NCBI RefSeq assembly: GCF_003990045.1
Contig: NZ_RZGZ01000002.1
Location: 1,546,185-1,610,184, forward strand
Reading direction: 5' to 3'
DNA from: Labedella endophytica
Lineage (GTDB): Bacteria; Actinomycetota; Actinomycetes; Actinomycetales; Microbacteriaceae
Length of the DNA stretch: 64,000 nt
In this document: positions 1 to 9,575 of the stretch, piece after piece
Layout of the letters: each line of letters begins with the position of its first letter
Numbering within the stretch: position 1 is the stretch's first letter
Program-made: the position numbers and the translations under genes
The notes under the pieces: model-generated
What the model was told of the DNA's origin: nothing
The model's input: the letters and a program-made list of their open reading frames with translations, nothing else
Databases searched by the model: none

Positions 1-86
1 GCATCGGCGCGTCGAGTGTCAACACCGGCGTCGCGGCCTGACGCGGACCCGTCCGTCAGACCACCCCTCCGCCCGACCTGACGCGA

Positions 87-1979
87 CTATCGCCCGCCTC
101 CGCCTCCGCCTCCCGAGCCCATGCCGGAGAAGCCGCCGCCCATGGAGCCTCCCGTGTAGCTGCCGCCGCCCGAACCCGCCCACGCGGCCGCTGATGCGGA
201 CGCGCCGGAGCGGAGCGCGCCGTACATCGTGAGGAACTGCAGCGACGAGAACGACGACGAGCCGTCGTACCAGGTCGGTTGCACACCCGCCTCGCGGACG
301 CGAACCTCGAGCACCTCGGCCCACTCCTTCTCGACGCCCCACAGGATCGCGTACGGAAGCAGCTCCTCGTACAGGTGAACGACCTGGAGCGGGTCGCCCG
401 TGTCGATCCGCTCGGCACCCTGCGGGCTCTGCAGCACGCGGAGCCGGTCCTTCTCTGCGAGCGCGAGGTAGTCGCGGAGCCCCACGAGGTGGTCGCGCAC
501 GAGCGCGCCCCGGTCGGTCACGCGGTCGCGGTAACGCCACAACGACACCGCCAGTGTGAGGGCGAGGAGACCGGCGACGATGGCGACGCCACCGCCCCAC
601 CAGCCTGTACGGCCGAGCACTCCGAGGAGCACGCAGACGAGCGCGAGCACGACGACTCCGAGACCGGCGTAGATCGCGAACGAGGCGACGCGGTGGTCCG
701 GCTTCTCTGTGAGCCCCGCCTCCCGGAGTGAATCCCGCGCCGCGTCCGAGCGCTTCCCGAGCCGGCCGGCGAGCGCCTGCGCCGCAGCGTCGATCTTCTT
801 CCGGGCCCCGACCTCGGCGTCCTCCCCGAACAGCGCGACGAGCACGTCCTGGCGCGCGGCGTCGTCGCTCGGCCGCACGTATTGGAGGACGACGCCCTTC
901 GACGATTCATCGTCGAGCAAGCGGACGTGGCCCGAGACGGCGAGGTCGACGAGGGCCGCGGGCACCGCCTGCCCCTTTCGCGCGATGAGGTGCGCCGCCT
1001 GCATCACCGACACGTCGGCGGGCGGATCGAACTGGGGAACGATGACGCCACGTCCGGGCGCGTCCCTCCCGCGCCGGCGGCCGACGATCGCTCCGATCGC
1101 CACGACCACGCTCAGGACGATGGCGGCGACCGAGGCGCCGCGGACCACGGGGGTCGCGTCGAACGCGAACTGCTCGATCACGTTCCGTTCGACCTCTCCC
1201 GGCACGAAGGTGCCCGGTTCGAAACCGATTGCGATCGTCAGGTTCTCCTCGGCCCCCAGGTCGACACCCGAGGCTCGGAACACGACGGATCCGTTCTCGG
1301 TGCTCGTCTCGATATCGCACTGCTCGGTCGACCACTCCCGGCCGATGTAGCAGGCAGCGTTGCCCGTGAGGGCGTCGGCGAGTTCGGGGTCCATCGTGAG
1401 GGTCGTCGACACCTCACCGAACGGTTGGTCCCAGCCGGTCCCGTTGATGTCCCGTTGGAACTCGTCCGATGCGGTCTCCTCGATCGCGCGGATCGTGTCG
1501 CGTTGGCTGTAGGAGATGACGTACGTCTGAGCGCCGAACACGAAGGAGTCGTCGCCCGTCGCGACCTCGAGGAAACCGTCGTCGGTCGACAGCTCGTAGG
1601 GCACGGGGTCGCCGTCCTCGTCCGTCACGCTCGTCACCTCGGTCTCGAGCGGCACCCCGTCGTAGTCGTCGGGGATCGCGCGGATGATGCCGCGGTTCTG
1701 CTCCTCGTCCTCCGGGAAGCGCGCGACGATCGTCTCCGTCACGAGCAGCTGGGCGTGCTGGTCCGCCCCACGCACGAGCGTCATATCGGCGTGAAAGGAG
1801 TCGAAGGTGAAGTCGTCGGTGTCGGCATGGGCCGGGGCGGCGACACCGACGGAGAGGAGGGCGACGGCGGCCACGGCGAGCGCGACCGCGGCCCGGCGCC
1901 AGCGACCGCCCGGCGGCCGGGACCTCGCCTCTCGGGAGCTCACCTGAGGGGTTCGGGCGTACGCAGTCCGGTCGGCCAT
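87..1979 (-). CDS. DUF2207 domain membrane protein
   Basis: Predicted exported and membrane-anchored protein of 630 residues. A hydrophobic stretch at about residues 29-50 ending in AHA looks like a signal peptide. An extracellular DUF2207-type domain follows (about 55-270), then a membrane segment near 277-297, a cytosolic part, two more membrane segments near 430-480 and a Gly/Ser-rich tail. This order, including the glycine-rich end, is typical of DUF2207 proteins, whose function is unknown. No Shine-Dalgarno precedes the ATG. Instead a TAGGCT hexamer ends seven bases before it, suggesting a leaderless mRNA. It diverges from the SDR gene at 2341. Confidence 0.85.
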   Translation of the reverse strand: MADRTAYARTPQVSSREARSRPPGGRWRRAAVALAVAAVALLSVGVAAPAHADTDDFTFDSFHADMTLVRGADQHAQLLVTETIVARFPEDEEQNRGIIRAIPDDYDGVPLETEVTSVTDEDGDPVPYELSTDDGFLEVATGDDSFVFGAQTYVISYSQRDTIRAIEETASDEFQRDINGTGWDQPFGEVSTTLTMDPELADALTGNAACYIGREWSTEQCDIETSTENGSVVFRASGVDLGAEENLTIAIGFEPGTFVPGEVERNVIEQFAFDATPVVRGASVAAIVLSVVVAIGAIVGRRRGRDAPGRGVIVPQFDPPADVSVMQAAHLIARKGQAVPAALVDLAVSGHVRLLDDESSKGVVLQYVRPSDDAARQDVLVALFGEDAEVGARKKIDAAAQALAGRLGKRSDAARDSLREAGLTEKPDHRVASFAIYAGLGVVVLALVCVLLGVLGRTGWWGGGVAIVAGLLALTLAVSLWRYRDRVTDRGALVRDHLVGLRDYLALAEKDRLRVLQSPQGAERIDTGDPLQVVHLYEELLPYAILWGVEKEWAEVLEVRVREAGVQPTWYDGSSSFSSLQFLTMYGALRSGASASAAAWAGSGGGSYTGGSMGGGFSGMGSGGGGGGGR

Positions 1980-2340
1980 CCCGCGAGCCTAGCCACACGC
2001 CGCACACCGTTCATCCCCCGCTCGGCGGATCCCGTCCGCCCGTTTCCCTCCTCCCTCTCCGCGCCTGTCCGTCCGTCCGTCTGCCGCTTCCCCTCTCCCT
2101 GAGGTTCTGCGTGCGCAACTTCCGTCCGCGGGTGAAATTTCACCCGCGGACGGAAACTGCGTGCGCAGTTGCGACACGGGAGGGATCGGCACCGGGGCCG
2201 GCAGAGAAGCGGGCCCGAATTGCAACGTGGCCGAAGGGACGAGAGGCCAGCGGCGGCGCGCAGCAGTGTCAAGGCCGCGACGAGCTCCCCCGCCTCGACC
2301 TAGCGTCGTCGAGAAGACCTACACCGATCGAGGAGGACGA
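1980..2340. promoter_or_regulatory. Divergent intergenic region with element A
   Basis: This 361-base gap separates two divergent genes. It holds the leaderless-type TAGGCT hexamer of the DUF2207 gene at its left edge, the large palindromic element at 2108-2167, and a strong GAGGAGG ribosome site just before 2341. I see no further open reading frame with coding character. Confidence 0.5.
2108..2167. repeat. Quartet palindrome, subfamily 1 (element A)
   Basis: A 36-base perfect palindrome (2120-2155, half-site ttccgtccgcgggtgaaa) is flanked on both sides by the identical decamer TGCGTGCGCA (2108-2117 and 2158-2167). The related element at 36077-36137 keeps the CGCGGGTG/CACCCGCG core and the self-complementary flanks, although the flank bases differ. 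It lies between divergent promoters, so a terminator role is unlikely. Confidence 0.8.
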
Positions 2341-3219
2341 ATGACCACCGAGAACGACCCCCGCACCGCGCACCACGAAGACGGCTTCGAGGAGCAGGAG
2401 CAGACCCAGCCCGGCCTCACGACGGAGATGATGCCGGCCCCCGACCACGGAGAGGACTCCTACGTGGGTTCGGGGCGGCTCGACGGGCTCGTCGCCCTCA
2501 TCACGGGCGGCGACTCGGGCATCGGTCGCGCCGCGGCGATCGCCTACGCCCGCGAGGGAGCGGACGTGGCGATCGTCTGCCTCCCCGAGGAGCAGGCCGA
2601 CGGCGATGCCACCGGCGCGCTCATCGAGGCGTCCGGCCGGAGGGCGCTCGTCATCGCCGCCGACATCCGCGACGAGCAGACGAACGCCGACATCGTGGAG
2701 CGCGTCGTCTCCGAGCTGGGTTCGCTCGACATCCTCGTCCTGAACGCGGCCTTCCAGGACGTCACCGAGGGCATTCACGCACTCGAGACCGCGAAGTTCC
2801 GACGCACCTTCGAGACGAACATCTTCGCCCAGCTGTGGATGACGCGCGCCGCGGTTCCGCACCTGAAGCCGGGATCGTCGATCATCGTGACGTCGTCCGT
2901 GCAAGCCGTGAGCCCGTCTCCCGCGCTCATCGACTACGCCATGACGAAGGCCGCACAGGTCGCCTTCGTGAAGGGCCTCGCGCAGGAGCTCGGCGAGAAG
3001 GGGATCCGGGTGAACGCAGTCGCACCCGGACCGGTGTGGACGCCTCTCATCCCGGGCACCTCCTGGCCGGAGACGCTTCCGGAGTTCGGTCAGGACACCC
3101 CCCTCGGCCGGGCCGGCCAGCCGGCGGAGCTCGCGTCGTCGTACGTCTTCCTCGCGGACCCCGCGTCGTCGTTCGTCTCCGGCGCCGTCGTCTCCGTCAC
3201 GGGCGGCACCACCTTCTAG
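2341..3219 (+). CDS. SDR family oxidoreductase (stress-type)
   Basis: NAD(P)-dependent short-chain dehydrogenase/reductase, 292 residues. A polar N-terminal extension of about 45 residues precedes the Rossmann fold, as in the general-stress YghA/YhxC-like SDRs. The cofactor motif TGGDSGIGRA is near residue 56. The NAA motif, the catalytic serine (TSSVQ) and the YAMTK active-site Tyr/Lys follow in order, and the C terminus has the usual SGxVVxVTGG. The ATG was chosen because GAGGAGG sits just upstream; longer in-frame starts run into the palindromic element. The substrate cannot be told from sequence. Confidence 0.9.
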   Translation: MTTENDPRTAHHEDGFEEQEQTQPGLTTEMMPAPDHGEDSYVGSGRLDGLVALITGGDSGIGRAAAIAYAREGADVAIVCLPEEQADGDATGALIEASGRRALVIAADIRDEQTNADIVERVVSELGSLDILVLNAAFQDVTEGIHALETAKFRRTFETNIFAQLWMTRAAVPHLKPGSSIIVTSSVQAVSPSPALIDYAMTKAAQVAFVKGLAQELGEKGIRVNAVAPGPVWTPLIPGTSWPETLPEFGQDTPLGRAGQPAELASSYVFLADPASSFVSGAVVSVTGGTTF

Positions 3220-3225
3220 CCGTTC

Positions 3226-3302
3226 TCGCCGAGCGCTACAGGATTCGCCGAGCGCTACAGCTTTCTCTGTAGCGCTCGGCACAACGGTGTAGCGCTCGGC
3301 GG
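3226..3302. repeat. Quartet palindrome, subfamily 2 (element B)
   Basis: Four copies of a unit with core GAGCGCTACA lie at 3226-3241 and 3245-3260 (forward) and 3267-3280 and 3288-3301 (reverse). Because the flanking genes converge, the folded element could act as a bidirectional terminator. The same unit in the same order recurs at 55651-55724. Confidence 0.8.
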
Positions 3303-3349
3303 AATGGGCCGGGGCGACTCCGGGAGGCCGGGGAAGGCAGACGCTCGGG

Positions 3350-4774
3350 TCAGGCGGTGGGAGGCACCGCGGTGGACCCCGTCACCGGGGTGGTCTCGGC
3401 CGGCGGCACGGGGTTGCGGATGCCGAACCAGGAGACGAGACCGCCGAGGATCAGGAGCACGGCGGTCACGAGCAGGGCGCGGTGGAGCCCGGCGAGGTCG
3501 AGTTGTGCGCCCACGATGAACCCGACGCACGCGATGGCGATGAGTCCGGCCACCCGCGAGACGGCGTTGTTCACCGCGGACGCGATCCCCGCCTGGGCGG
3601 CCGGCGGAGCCCCGAGGATCGCGCTCGTGAGAGGGGCGACCGTGATCGCGAGGCCGAGCCCGAACACCACGAGTCCCGGCAGCACCTGCCACCAGTACTG
3701 CACGGGGTCGGAGATCGTCAGCAGCAGGAGATACCCCGCGCCGCCCACCAGCGGGCCGACCGTCATGAACAGTCGCGGTCCGAGACGGCCGGCGAGCGCA
3801 CCGACGCGACTCGACAGCGCGAGCATCACGAGGGTCGGCGGCAGCGTGGCGAAGCCCGCGAGGGTGGCCGAGAAGCCCGCGACCTGCTGCAGGTAGATCG
3901 CGATCACGAAGAAACCGAGCGACAGCGCGCCGTAGATGAACGCGGTCGCGATGTTGCCCATCGAGAAGTTGCGGTAGCGGAAGACGCTCAGCGGCAGCAT
4001 CGGGTGGGGGATCCTCCGCTCCCACCAGAGGAACGCGATGAAGCTCGCGACGCCGACCACGAGACTCACCCATACCGCCGGGTGCGCGAAGCCCAACCGC
4101 GGCTGCTCGATGAGGGCGAACACCGGTCCGCCGAGTCCGACCGCACCGAGGACCGCGCCGATCACGTCCACGCGCGAGCGCTTCTCCGGCAGCACGGCGG
4201 CCGGAATGCGCCGGAGCAGCACGAGCGTCACGACGATCGGGAGCATGTTGATGCCGAAGATGAATCGCCACGACGACGCGTCCACGAGGATGCCGCCGAG
4301 GAGCGGGCCGATGATCGTCGCCGTGCCCGTCCACGCCGTCCAGATGCCGATCGCCCGGCCCTGCGCCGCCCCCGCGTAGGTGGAGATGATGAGGGCGAGG
4401 GACGACGGCACGAGCAGCGCACCCGCGGCACCCTGCAGGGTACGGGCCGCGACGAGCAGTTCCCCCGTGGGTGCGATCGCGCACGCGAGGCTCGTGATCC
4501 CGAACCAGATGAGGCCGATCGTGAGGATGCGCGTGCGTCCGAGCGCGTCGGAGAGCGAGCCGGCGAGGAGGATGAGCGCGCCGAGCGTGAGCAGGTAGCT
4601 GTCGACGACCCATTGCTGCAGCGCGATCCCGCCGCCGAGTTCGTCCACGATCGCGGGAAGGGCGACGTTCACGATGGAGCCGTCGAGGAAGGCCACGAAC
4701 GAGGCGAGGATCGCGACGACGAGCACGTTCCGCTGCGCCCTCGGATCCGTGGGGAGGACGCGCGCTTCGCTCAT
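3350..4774 (-). CDS. MFS transporter, DHA2-type drug exporter
   Basis: Inner-membrane proton-coupled exporter of the major facilitator superfamily, 474 residues. The hydrophobicity pattern suits about 14 membrane helices, the DHA2 topology. TM1 carries the SFVAFLDGSIVNVALPAI signature common to EmrB/QacA-like exporters. The loop 2-3 motif reads GSLSDALGRTRIL, and motif C-like glycines follow (GTATIIGPLLGG). It stands alone with no adjacent regulator, and the substrate is unknown. The downstream gap carries repeat element B, shared with the convergent SDR gene. Confidence 0.88.
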   Translation of the reverse strand: MSEARVLPTDPRAQRNVLVVAILASFVAFLDGSIVNVALPAIVDELGGGIALQQWVVDSYLLTLGALILLAGSLSDALGRTRILTIGLIWFGITSLACAIAPTGELLVAARTLQGAAGALLVPSSLALIISTYAGAAQGRAIGIWTAWTGTATIIGPLLGGILVDASSWRFIFGINMLPIVVTLVLLRRIPAAVLPEKRSRVDVIGAVLGAVGLGGPVFALIEQPRLGFAHPAVWVSLVVGVASFIAFLWWERRIPHPMLPLSVFRYRNFSMGNIATAFIYGALSLGFFVIAIYLQQVAGFSATLAGFATLPPTLVMLALSSRVGALAGRLGPRLFMTVGPLVGGAGYLLLLTISDPVQYWWQVLPGLVVFGLGLAITVAPLTSAILGAPPAAQAGIASAVNNAVSRVAGLIAIACVGFIVGAQLDLAGLHRALLVTAVLLILGGLVSWFGIRNPVPPAETTPVTGSTAVPPTA

Positions 4775-4830
4775 GCCTCCCAGTATGCTCCGGCGGAGCG
4801 CCCTTCGGTCCCGTTCCCAGATGGGCTGGT

Positions 4831-5460
4831 TCAGCGCGCGGAGTCGGTGCGCCAGAGCTCGGTGCTCGTCGCGTCCGCGACGGTGAGCACGTCGCCGCCC
4901 TTCACCACCACGAGCGAGCCCGTCGGCAGGGCGAGCGCTCCGAACACACGAGGGAGCTCGAGGAGGAGATGCCAGACCCGACGGACCACGAGTTCGTCCG
5001 CCGTCGGCTGGTCACGCACGTCGTTCGGCCCGAGATACCAGCCCGAATCGCCGAGCTGCGTGGGCTCGAGCCGTTCGAGGTAGAGGTCGCTCGCGCCGAC
5101 GGTGTCGCGATGCGCGAGCACGGTCTGGTCGAACCGTACCTCGCCAGGGGCGAGGCCCGTCCGCTGGGCGAAGCCGACGAGTTCCGTCAGACCGAGGAGC
5201 GCGAGCGACACGTCGGGAGTGCGCTCGGTGAGGGCGTCACCGCGGAGATCCGGCGAGTCGAGCGTGATCCATCCGCCCGGCCCGTCGACCACGTCGAAGA
5301 CGATCCACCCGAACTGCACGGTCGCACCCGGCACGATCGACTCCGCCGGGAGCGACCCCACGTAGGTGAGCAGCGACTGCGCCGCCGGTCCGAGCACATC
5401 GTGCGCCTGGACCGCCAGGTGTCGTCCGCCGTGGTCTGCTTCATGCCATACGACTGCCAT
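4831..5460 (-). CDS. Hypothetical protein, 209 aa
   Basis: I do not recognise a family. The product is soluble-looking, with no signal peptide or membrane helix. It begins MAVVWHEADHGGRHLAVQAH and is rich in aliphatic residues and short beta-prone runs. There are no cysteine clusters or obvious catalytic motifs. The ATG has no Shine-Dalgarno but has TAGCGT ending exactly seven bases upstream, consistent with its own leaderless promoter. Codon use matches its neighbours, so it is probably a real gene. Confidence 0.7.
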   Translation of the reverse strand: MAVVWHEADHGGRHLAVQAHDVLGPAAQSLLTYVGSLPAESIVPGATVQFGWIVFDVVDGPGGWITLDSPDLRGDALTERTPDVSLALLGLTELVGFAQRTGLAPGEVRFDQTVLAHRDTVGASDLYLERLEPTQLGDSGWYLGPNDVRDQPTADELVVRRVWHLLLELPRVFGALALPTGSLVVVKGGDVLTVADATSTELWRTDSAR

Positions 5461-5534
5461 TCGTCCACGCTACCCTCGACGCTCACCCTCCCGCTCGCCA
5501 GTCACTCCCGCGCCCCGCGCGAGCTCCACCGACT

Positions 5535-5596
5535 GAGGCGTTCGAGCGTCTTCGCGCCGGTATAACGGTGCCAAGACGCTCGAACGCCTCATCTAG
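5535..5596. repeat. Quartet palindrome, subfamily 3 (element C)
   Basis: An 18-base perfect inverted repeat (gaggcgttcgagcgtctt at 5535-5552, complement at 5573-5590) encloses a 20-base loop that holds a smaller inverted pair (CCG...CGG). ATCTAG follows directly. It aligns without gaps over 62 bases to the element at 40145-40206. It lies 3' of putA and upstream of the gene at 5460. Confidence 0.8.
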
Positions 5597-5615
5597 GGGG
5601 AGGGGCTCTGTGGGG

Positions 5616-5650
5616 GGCGGGCGGGGTGCCGGGGGCGGGCGGGGTGCCGG
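5616..5650. repeat. G-rich tandem duplication
   Basis: Two tandem copies of ggcgggcggggtgccgg (5616-5632 and 5634-5650) lie just after the putA stop codon. With the preceding G runs they give many GGG/GGGG tracts on the plus strand, which could form a G-quadruplex. No function is shown. Confidence 0.55.
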
Positions 5651-5651
5651 G

Positions 5652-8600
5652 TCAGATGACCTCGGCGCTCCAGGGGTCGGGGTTGCCGAAGCGGTGGGCC
5701 GTGATCGAGATGGCCTGCTCGTGGAGGAACGGGAGCAGTTCGATCCGGCCGGACTGGGTGACCTCGCCCGAGTAGATCGCGAGATCCGGGTCGCCGTCCA
5801 CGGCCCACGCGAGGGCGGCGTGCACGGACGTGCGCGACGCCTTCTGGCCGATGATGCGGGCGCGGGGCATGCGCTCGGTGCGCTCGCCCTCGCCCACCCG
5901 CGAACCGGCGGCGACGCGACCGATCCATTCCTCGTCGGTCTCCACCGTCACGAACACGTCGAGGCCGTCGAGCGCGCGCAGGAGCGGCGTCGGCAGGCCG
6001 CGGGCGACGCTGAGCGTGAAGGCCGAACGTGAGCGCACCGCGGCGACGAGGACGCGGACGAGCTCGCCGAGGGTCGCGTCGGGCGTCGCACGCACCGCGA
6101 CGGGGACCGGGCGGTACCGCAGGATGTTCCGCTCGAGTCCGAGACCGGAGACGTCCTTCACCTCGCCGTACTCGGTGCCCCACGCGACCGCGTCGGACAA
6201 AGCCGAGCGGCGCAGGACGTCGAAGTCCTCGTAGGCGAGCGACGGCTGCGCCGCCTCGATGATGCCCGTGATGCGCGGGTCGAGGCCGCGGAGGTGCAGC
6301 GTCGAGCTCGACGAACCCACGGCCGAACGCCACGAGCCAAGACCGAGGAGGTAGTTCGGTCCGCCCGCCTTCGTGCCGGCGCCCACGGAGGAGCGCTTCC
6401 AGCCGCCGAACGGCTGGCGCTGCACGATCGCGCCCGTCGTGCCGCGGTTCACGTAGAGGTTGCCCGCCTGGATGCCGCCGAGCCATTCCTCGAGGTCCAT
6501 CGGGTCGAGCGTGTGGAGGCCGGAGGTGAGGCCGTAGTCCACGGCGTTCGCGAGTCGGATCGCCTCCTCGAGCGTGCGGGCGTGCATGATGCCGAGCACG
6601 GGGCCGAAGAACTCGGTGAGGTGGAAGTACGACCCGGGCGAGACGCCGTCGCGGATACCGGGCGACCACAGAGTCCCGGTGTCGTCGAGCTGCTTCGGCT
6701 CGACGAGCCACTCCTCGCCGACACCGAGCTCGGTGAGGCCGTGGAGGAGCTTCCCGGCCGCGGGCTCGACGATCGGGCCCATCTGGCTCGTCGGGTCCTC
6801 GGGGTACCCGATGCGGAGCGACATCGCGGCGTCGACGAGCTGGCGGCGGAACCGGTCGGACCGAGCGACGGAGCCCACGAGGATGACGAGGCTCGCGGCC
6901 GAGCACTTCTGACCGGCGTGACCGAACGCGCTCTTGATCACGTCGGAGGCTGCGAGGTCGAGGTCGGCGCTCGGCGTCACGATCACGGCGTTCTTCCCGC
7001 TCGTCTCGGCGAGCAGCGGCAGGTCCGGCTTCCACGAACGGAACAGCTTCGCGGTCTCCCATGCGCCCGTGAGGATCACGCGGTCGACGGCGTCGGACGA
7101 GATGAGGCGCTGTCCGAGGTCCCCTTCCTCGATGTCGACCAGGACGAGCAGGTCGCGCGGAATTCCCGCCTCCCACAGCGCCTCGCACATCACGGCGGAG
7201 GCGCGGCGGGCCTGCGGGGCCGGCTTGATGATGACGGCCGCGCCGGCGGCGAGGGCGGCGAGCACGCCGCCCGCCGGGATCGCGACGGGGAAGTTCCACG
7301 GCGGGGTCACGACGATGAGCTTCGGCGGCACGAAGACGGCGCCCTGCACGCGGTCGAGCTGGCGGGCCTGAGCCGCGTAGTAGTGCGCGAAGTCGATCGC
7401 CTCGCTGATCTCCGGATCGGACTCGGCGATCGTCTTGCCCGTCTCGGACGCGGAGACCTCGATGAGGCGGTCGCGGTGCGCGGCGAGCGAGAGCCCGGCA
7501 CGGTCGAGCACCTCGGCGCGGTCGGCGGCGGGGGTGCGGCCCCATTCCGTGCCGCGCGCCACGGCGGCCTCGATGAGCGCATCGAGCGTGTCCGCATCGG
7601 TGACGCGCGCGTCGAGGATCGTGTCGAGCCCCACGGTGGAGCCGGGGACGCGCTCGAGGATCGCGCGGCCCCACGCACGGTTGGCCGGCAGCGACGGGTC
7701 GGTGTCCGGGGTGTTGTGGAATCCGGGGGCGCCGAGCCCTGTGCGCTCGATCTTCTCGAAGCTCGCCGTGAACACGCGCGTGGTCTCGAACGGGTTGTCG
7801 CTGCGGCGTCCACGGCCGAGGGTCTCGACCTGACGGGTCAGACCATCCTCCGGGTCGCCCGCCTCGGCCGCAGCGGCTTCGATGGCGGGCAGGTCGGCCG
7901 CCGCGGGGGCGGCGCCGGGGGCCAGGAGGGCCCGGAAGCCGGCGGTGGGACCGGCGTCGCTCCCGGGGAGCGCGGGCATCGGCGGAGCGGCGACCCACTC
8001 GGCCGAGCGGTCCTGCGTGCGGTTGGGCCCCGGGATCTGCCCTCGCGTCTCGACCAGGCGGTCGACGGAGGCGAGGAAGCGGCGCTTCTCCCGCGACAGC
8101 AGCGATGCGTTGCGGTGCAGCTCGAACACGGCCGACATGAAGTTGTCGTCCGACGCGTTCTCCTCGAGGCGGCGGATGAGGTACGAGATCGCGAACTCGA
8201 ATTCGCGCGGGCTCACGACGGGCGTGTAGAGCAGGAGCTCGCCGACGGTGCGCCGGACGGCTTCCGCCTGCCCCGTCGCCATGCCGATGAGCATCTCGAA
8301 CTCCACGGCGGAGACGACACCGCGACGCTCGGCGAGCAGCCACGCGAAGGCGATGTCGAAGAGGTTGTGTCCCGCGACACCCACGCGCACTGCGTCCGTC
8401 CGGTCGGGGTTCAACGACCAGTCGAGGACACGCTTGTAGTTGGTGTCGGCCTCGAGCTTGCTCGGCACGGTGGCCTGCTGCCAGCCGTGGACGACGGCGT
8501 CCACCGCCTCCATCGCGAGGTTGGCACCCTTCACGAGCCGCACCTTGATGGGAGCGCCGCCCTGGCCGCGCCGCGTCTTCGCCCACGCGGTCAGCTCCTG

Positions 8601-9443
8601 CATCGCGCCGAGCGCGTCCGGCAGGTAGGCCTGGATGACGATGCCCGCCTCGAGGTGCCGCAGCTCGGGGTGCTCGAGCACCCGGGTGAAGACGGCGATC
8701 GTGAGGTCGAGATCGCGGTACTCCTCCATGTCGAGGTTGATGAACTTGCGCGCCCCGGCCTTCTCCGCGTCGGCGGCGAGACGGTAGAGCGGGAGGAGGC
8801 GCTCGACGACGCGGTCGACGGCCTCGTCGAACGACCACATGGACAGCTGCGCCGCGATCGCGGAGACCTTGATGGAGACGTAGTCCACGTCGTCGCGGGC
8901 GAGGAGGTCGAGCGTGCCCTCGTAGCGCTTGGCGGCCTCCTGCTCTCCGAGCACGGCCTCGCCGAGGAGGTTCAGGTTCAGTCGCGTGCCGTCCTGGCGG
9001 AGCTTCGCGATCGCCGGTCCGAGCCGCGCGGGCGTGGCGTCGACGACGAGGTGCCCCACCATTCCGCGCAGCACACGCCGGGCGATGGGGATCACGACGC
9101 CGGGCACGATCGGGGCGAAGAACCCGCCGCACGCGATCGCGGCCTTCAAGTACCACGGGAGGAAGCCGGGGGTGAGCTTCGCGACCTTCTGCAGGTTGTA
9201 GCCCGCGACGAAGAGCGACTCGGGGCGCATCACGCCGTCGACGAACCCCACGGTGAAGGCGAGTCCGTTCGGGTCCTTCAGCACGCCCGCGAGGCGCTGG
9301 GCGGAGGGATCGACGGGCGCATCGGCGCTCTCCGCGACCCACCGCTCGGCGAGGATCGCGGCCTCGGTCGCGAGCGCTGCGAGGTCCTCCCCACGGGCCT
9401 CGGGGGAATGGGCGTCCGTCTGCTGCGGGATCGACGTCGACAT
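5652..9443 (-). CDS. putA: Bifunctional proline dehydrogenase / P5C dehydrogenase
   Basis: Oxidises proline to glutamate in two steps: FAD-dependent proline dehydrogenase, then NAD-dependent L-glutamate-gamma-semialdehyde dehydrogenase. The N-terminal (beta/alpha)8 proline dehydrogenase part spans about residues 130-460. The aldehyde dehydrogenase part shows PPWNFPVAIP, the catalytic glutamate in ETSGKN near 815, and the nucleophilic cysteine in GQKCSAA near 847. The C-terminal extra domain is kept. At 1263 residues it fits the long actinobacterial PutA form. It lacks the N-terminal ribbon-helix-helix repressor domain of enterobacterial PutA, so regulation probably falls to the divergent LysR gene. 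GGAGGT precedes the ATG. Confidence 0.95.
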   Translation of the reverse strand: MSTSIPQQTDAHSPEARGEDLAALATEAAILAERWVAESADAPVDPSAQRLAGVLKDPNGLAFTVGFVDGVMRPESLFVAGYNLQKVAKLTPGFLPWYLKAAIACGGFFAPIVPGVVIPIARRVLRGMVGHLVVDATPARLGPAIAKLRQDGTRLNLNLLGEAVLGEQEAAKRYEGTLDLLARDDVDYVSIKVSAIAAQLSMWSFDEAVDRVVERLLPLYRLAADAEKAGARKFINLDMEEYRDLDLTIAVFTRVLEHPELRHLEAGIVIQAYLPDALGAMQELTAWAKTRRGQGGAPIKVRLVKGANLAMEAVDAVVHGWQQATVPSKLEADTNYKRVLDWSLNPDRTDAVRVGVAGHNLFDIAFAWLLAERRGVVSAVEFEMLIGMATGQAEAVRRTVGELLLYTPVVSPREFEFAISYLIRRLEENASDDNFMSAVFELHRNASLLSREKRRFLASVDRLVETRGQIPGPNRTQDRSAEWVAAPPMPALPGSDAGPTAGFRALLAPGAAPAAADLPAIEAAAAEAGDPEDGLTRQVETLGRGRRSDNPFETTRVFTASFEKIERTGLGAPGFHNTPDTDPSLPANRAWGRAILERVPGSTVGLDTILDARVTDADTLDALIEAAVARGTEWGRTPAADRAEVLDRAGLSLAAHRDRLIEVSASETGKTIAESDPEISEAIDFAHYYAAQARQLDRVQGAVFVPPKLIVVTPPWNFPVAIPAGGVLAALAAGAAVIIKPAPQARRASAVMCEALWEAGIPRDLLVLVDIEEGDLGQRLISSDAVDRVILTGAWETAKLFRSWKPDLPLLAETSGKNAVIVTPSADLDLAASDVIKSAFGHAGQKCSAASLVILVGSVARSDRFRRQLVDAAMSLRIGYPEDPTSQMGPIVEPAAGKLLHGLTELGVGEEWLVEPKQLDDTGTLWSPGIRDGVSPGSYFHLTEFFGPVLGIMHARTLEEAIRLANAVDYGLTSGLHTLDPMDLEEWLGGIQAGNLYVNRGTTGAIVQRQPFGGWKRSSVGAGTKAGGPNYLLGLGSWRSAVGSSSSTLHLRGLDPRITGIIEAAQPSLAYEDFDVLRRSALSDAVAWGTEYGEVKDVSGLGLERNILRYRPVPVAVRATPDATLGELVRVLVAAVRSRSAFTLSVARGLPTPLLRALDGLDVFVTVETDEEWIGRVAAGSRVGEGERTERMPRARIIGQKASRTSVHAALAWAVDGDPDLAIYSGEVTQSGRIELLPFLHEQAISITAHRFGNPDPWSAEVI

Positions 9444-9575
9444 CGTGGCTGCTACCTCCAGGGGGCGAACGGCTCGTGCGGCCGCGTGAGTCCAGTGTGC
9501 GGGCCTCCACGTTTAAGCAAAAGCGCACCTTTCCGAACGGTTATCGTCAGTTTCGCCGAACTATAGGATGACCGC
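9444..9575. promoter_or_regulatory. putA / lysR divergent promoter region
   Basis: This 132-base region serves both genes. On the plus strand TAGGAT (9564-9569) ends seven bases before the regulator ATG, predicting a leaderless lysR transcript. A short symmetric TTCGCCGAA sits just upstream (9552-9560) and is a candidate autoregulatory site. On the minus strand putA has a normal ribosome site. Confidence 0.5.

Noticed and set aside
4831..5460. Assigning the 209-residue gene to an immunity or secretion family
   Set aside because: Length and fold impression alone are not enough; no diagnostic motif and no toxin gene nearby.
5593..9566. Very long open frames overlapping putA in other frames on both strands (over 1000 codons)
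   Set aside because: They are Arg/Pro/Ala-rich shadows caused by high GC content. The PutA frame contains all catalytic motifs and has a proper start.
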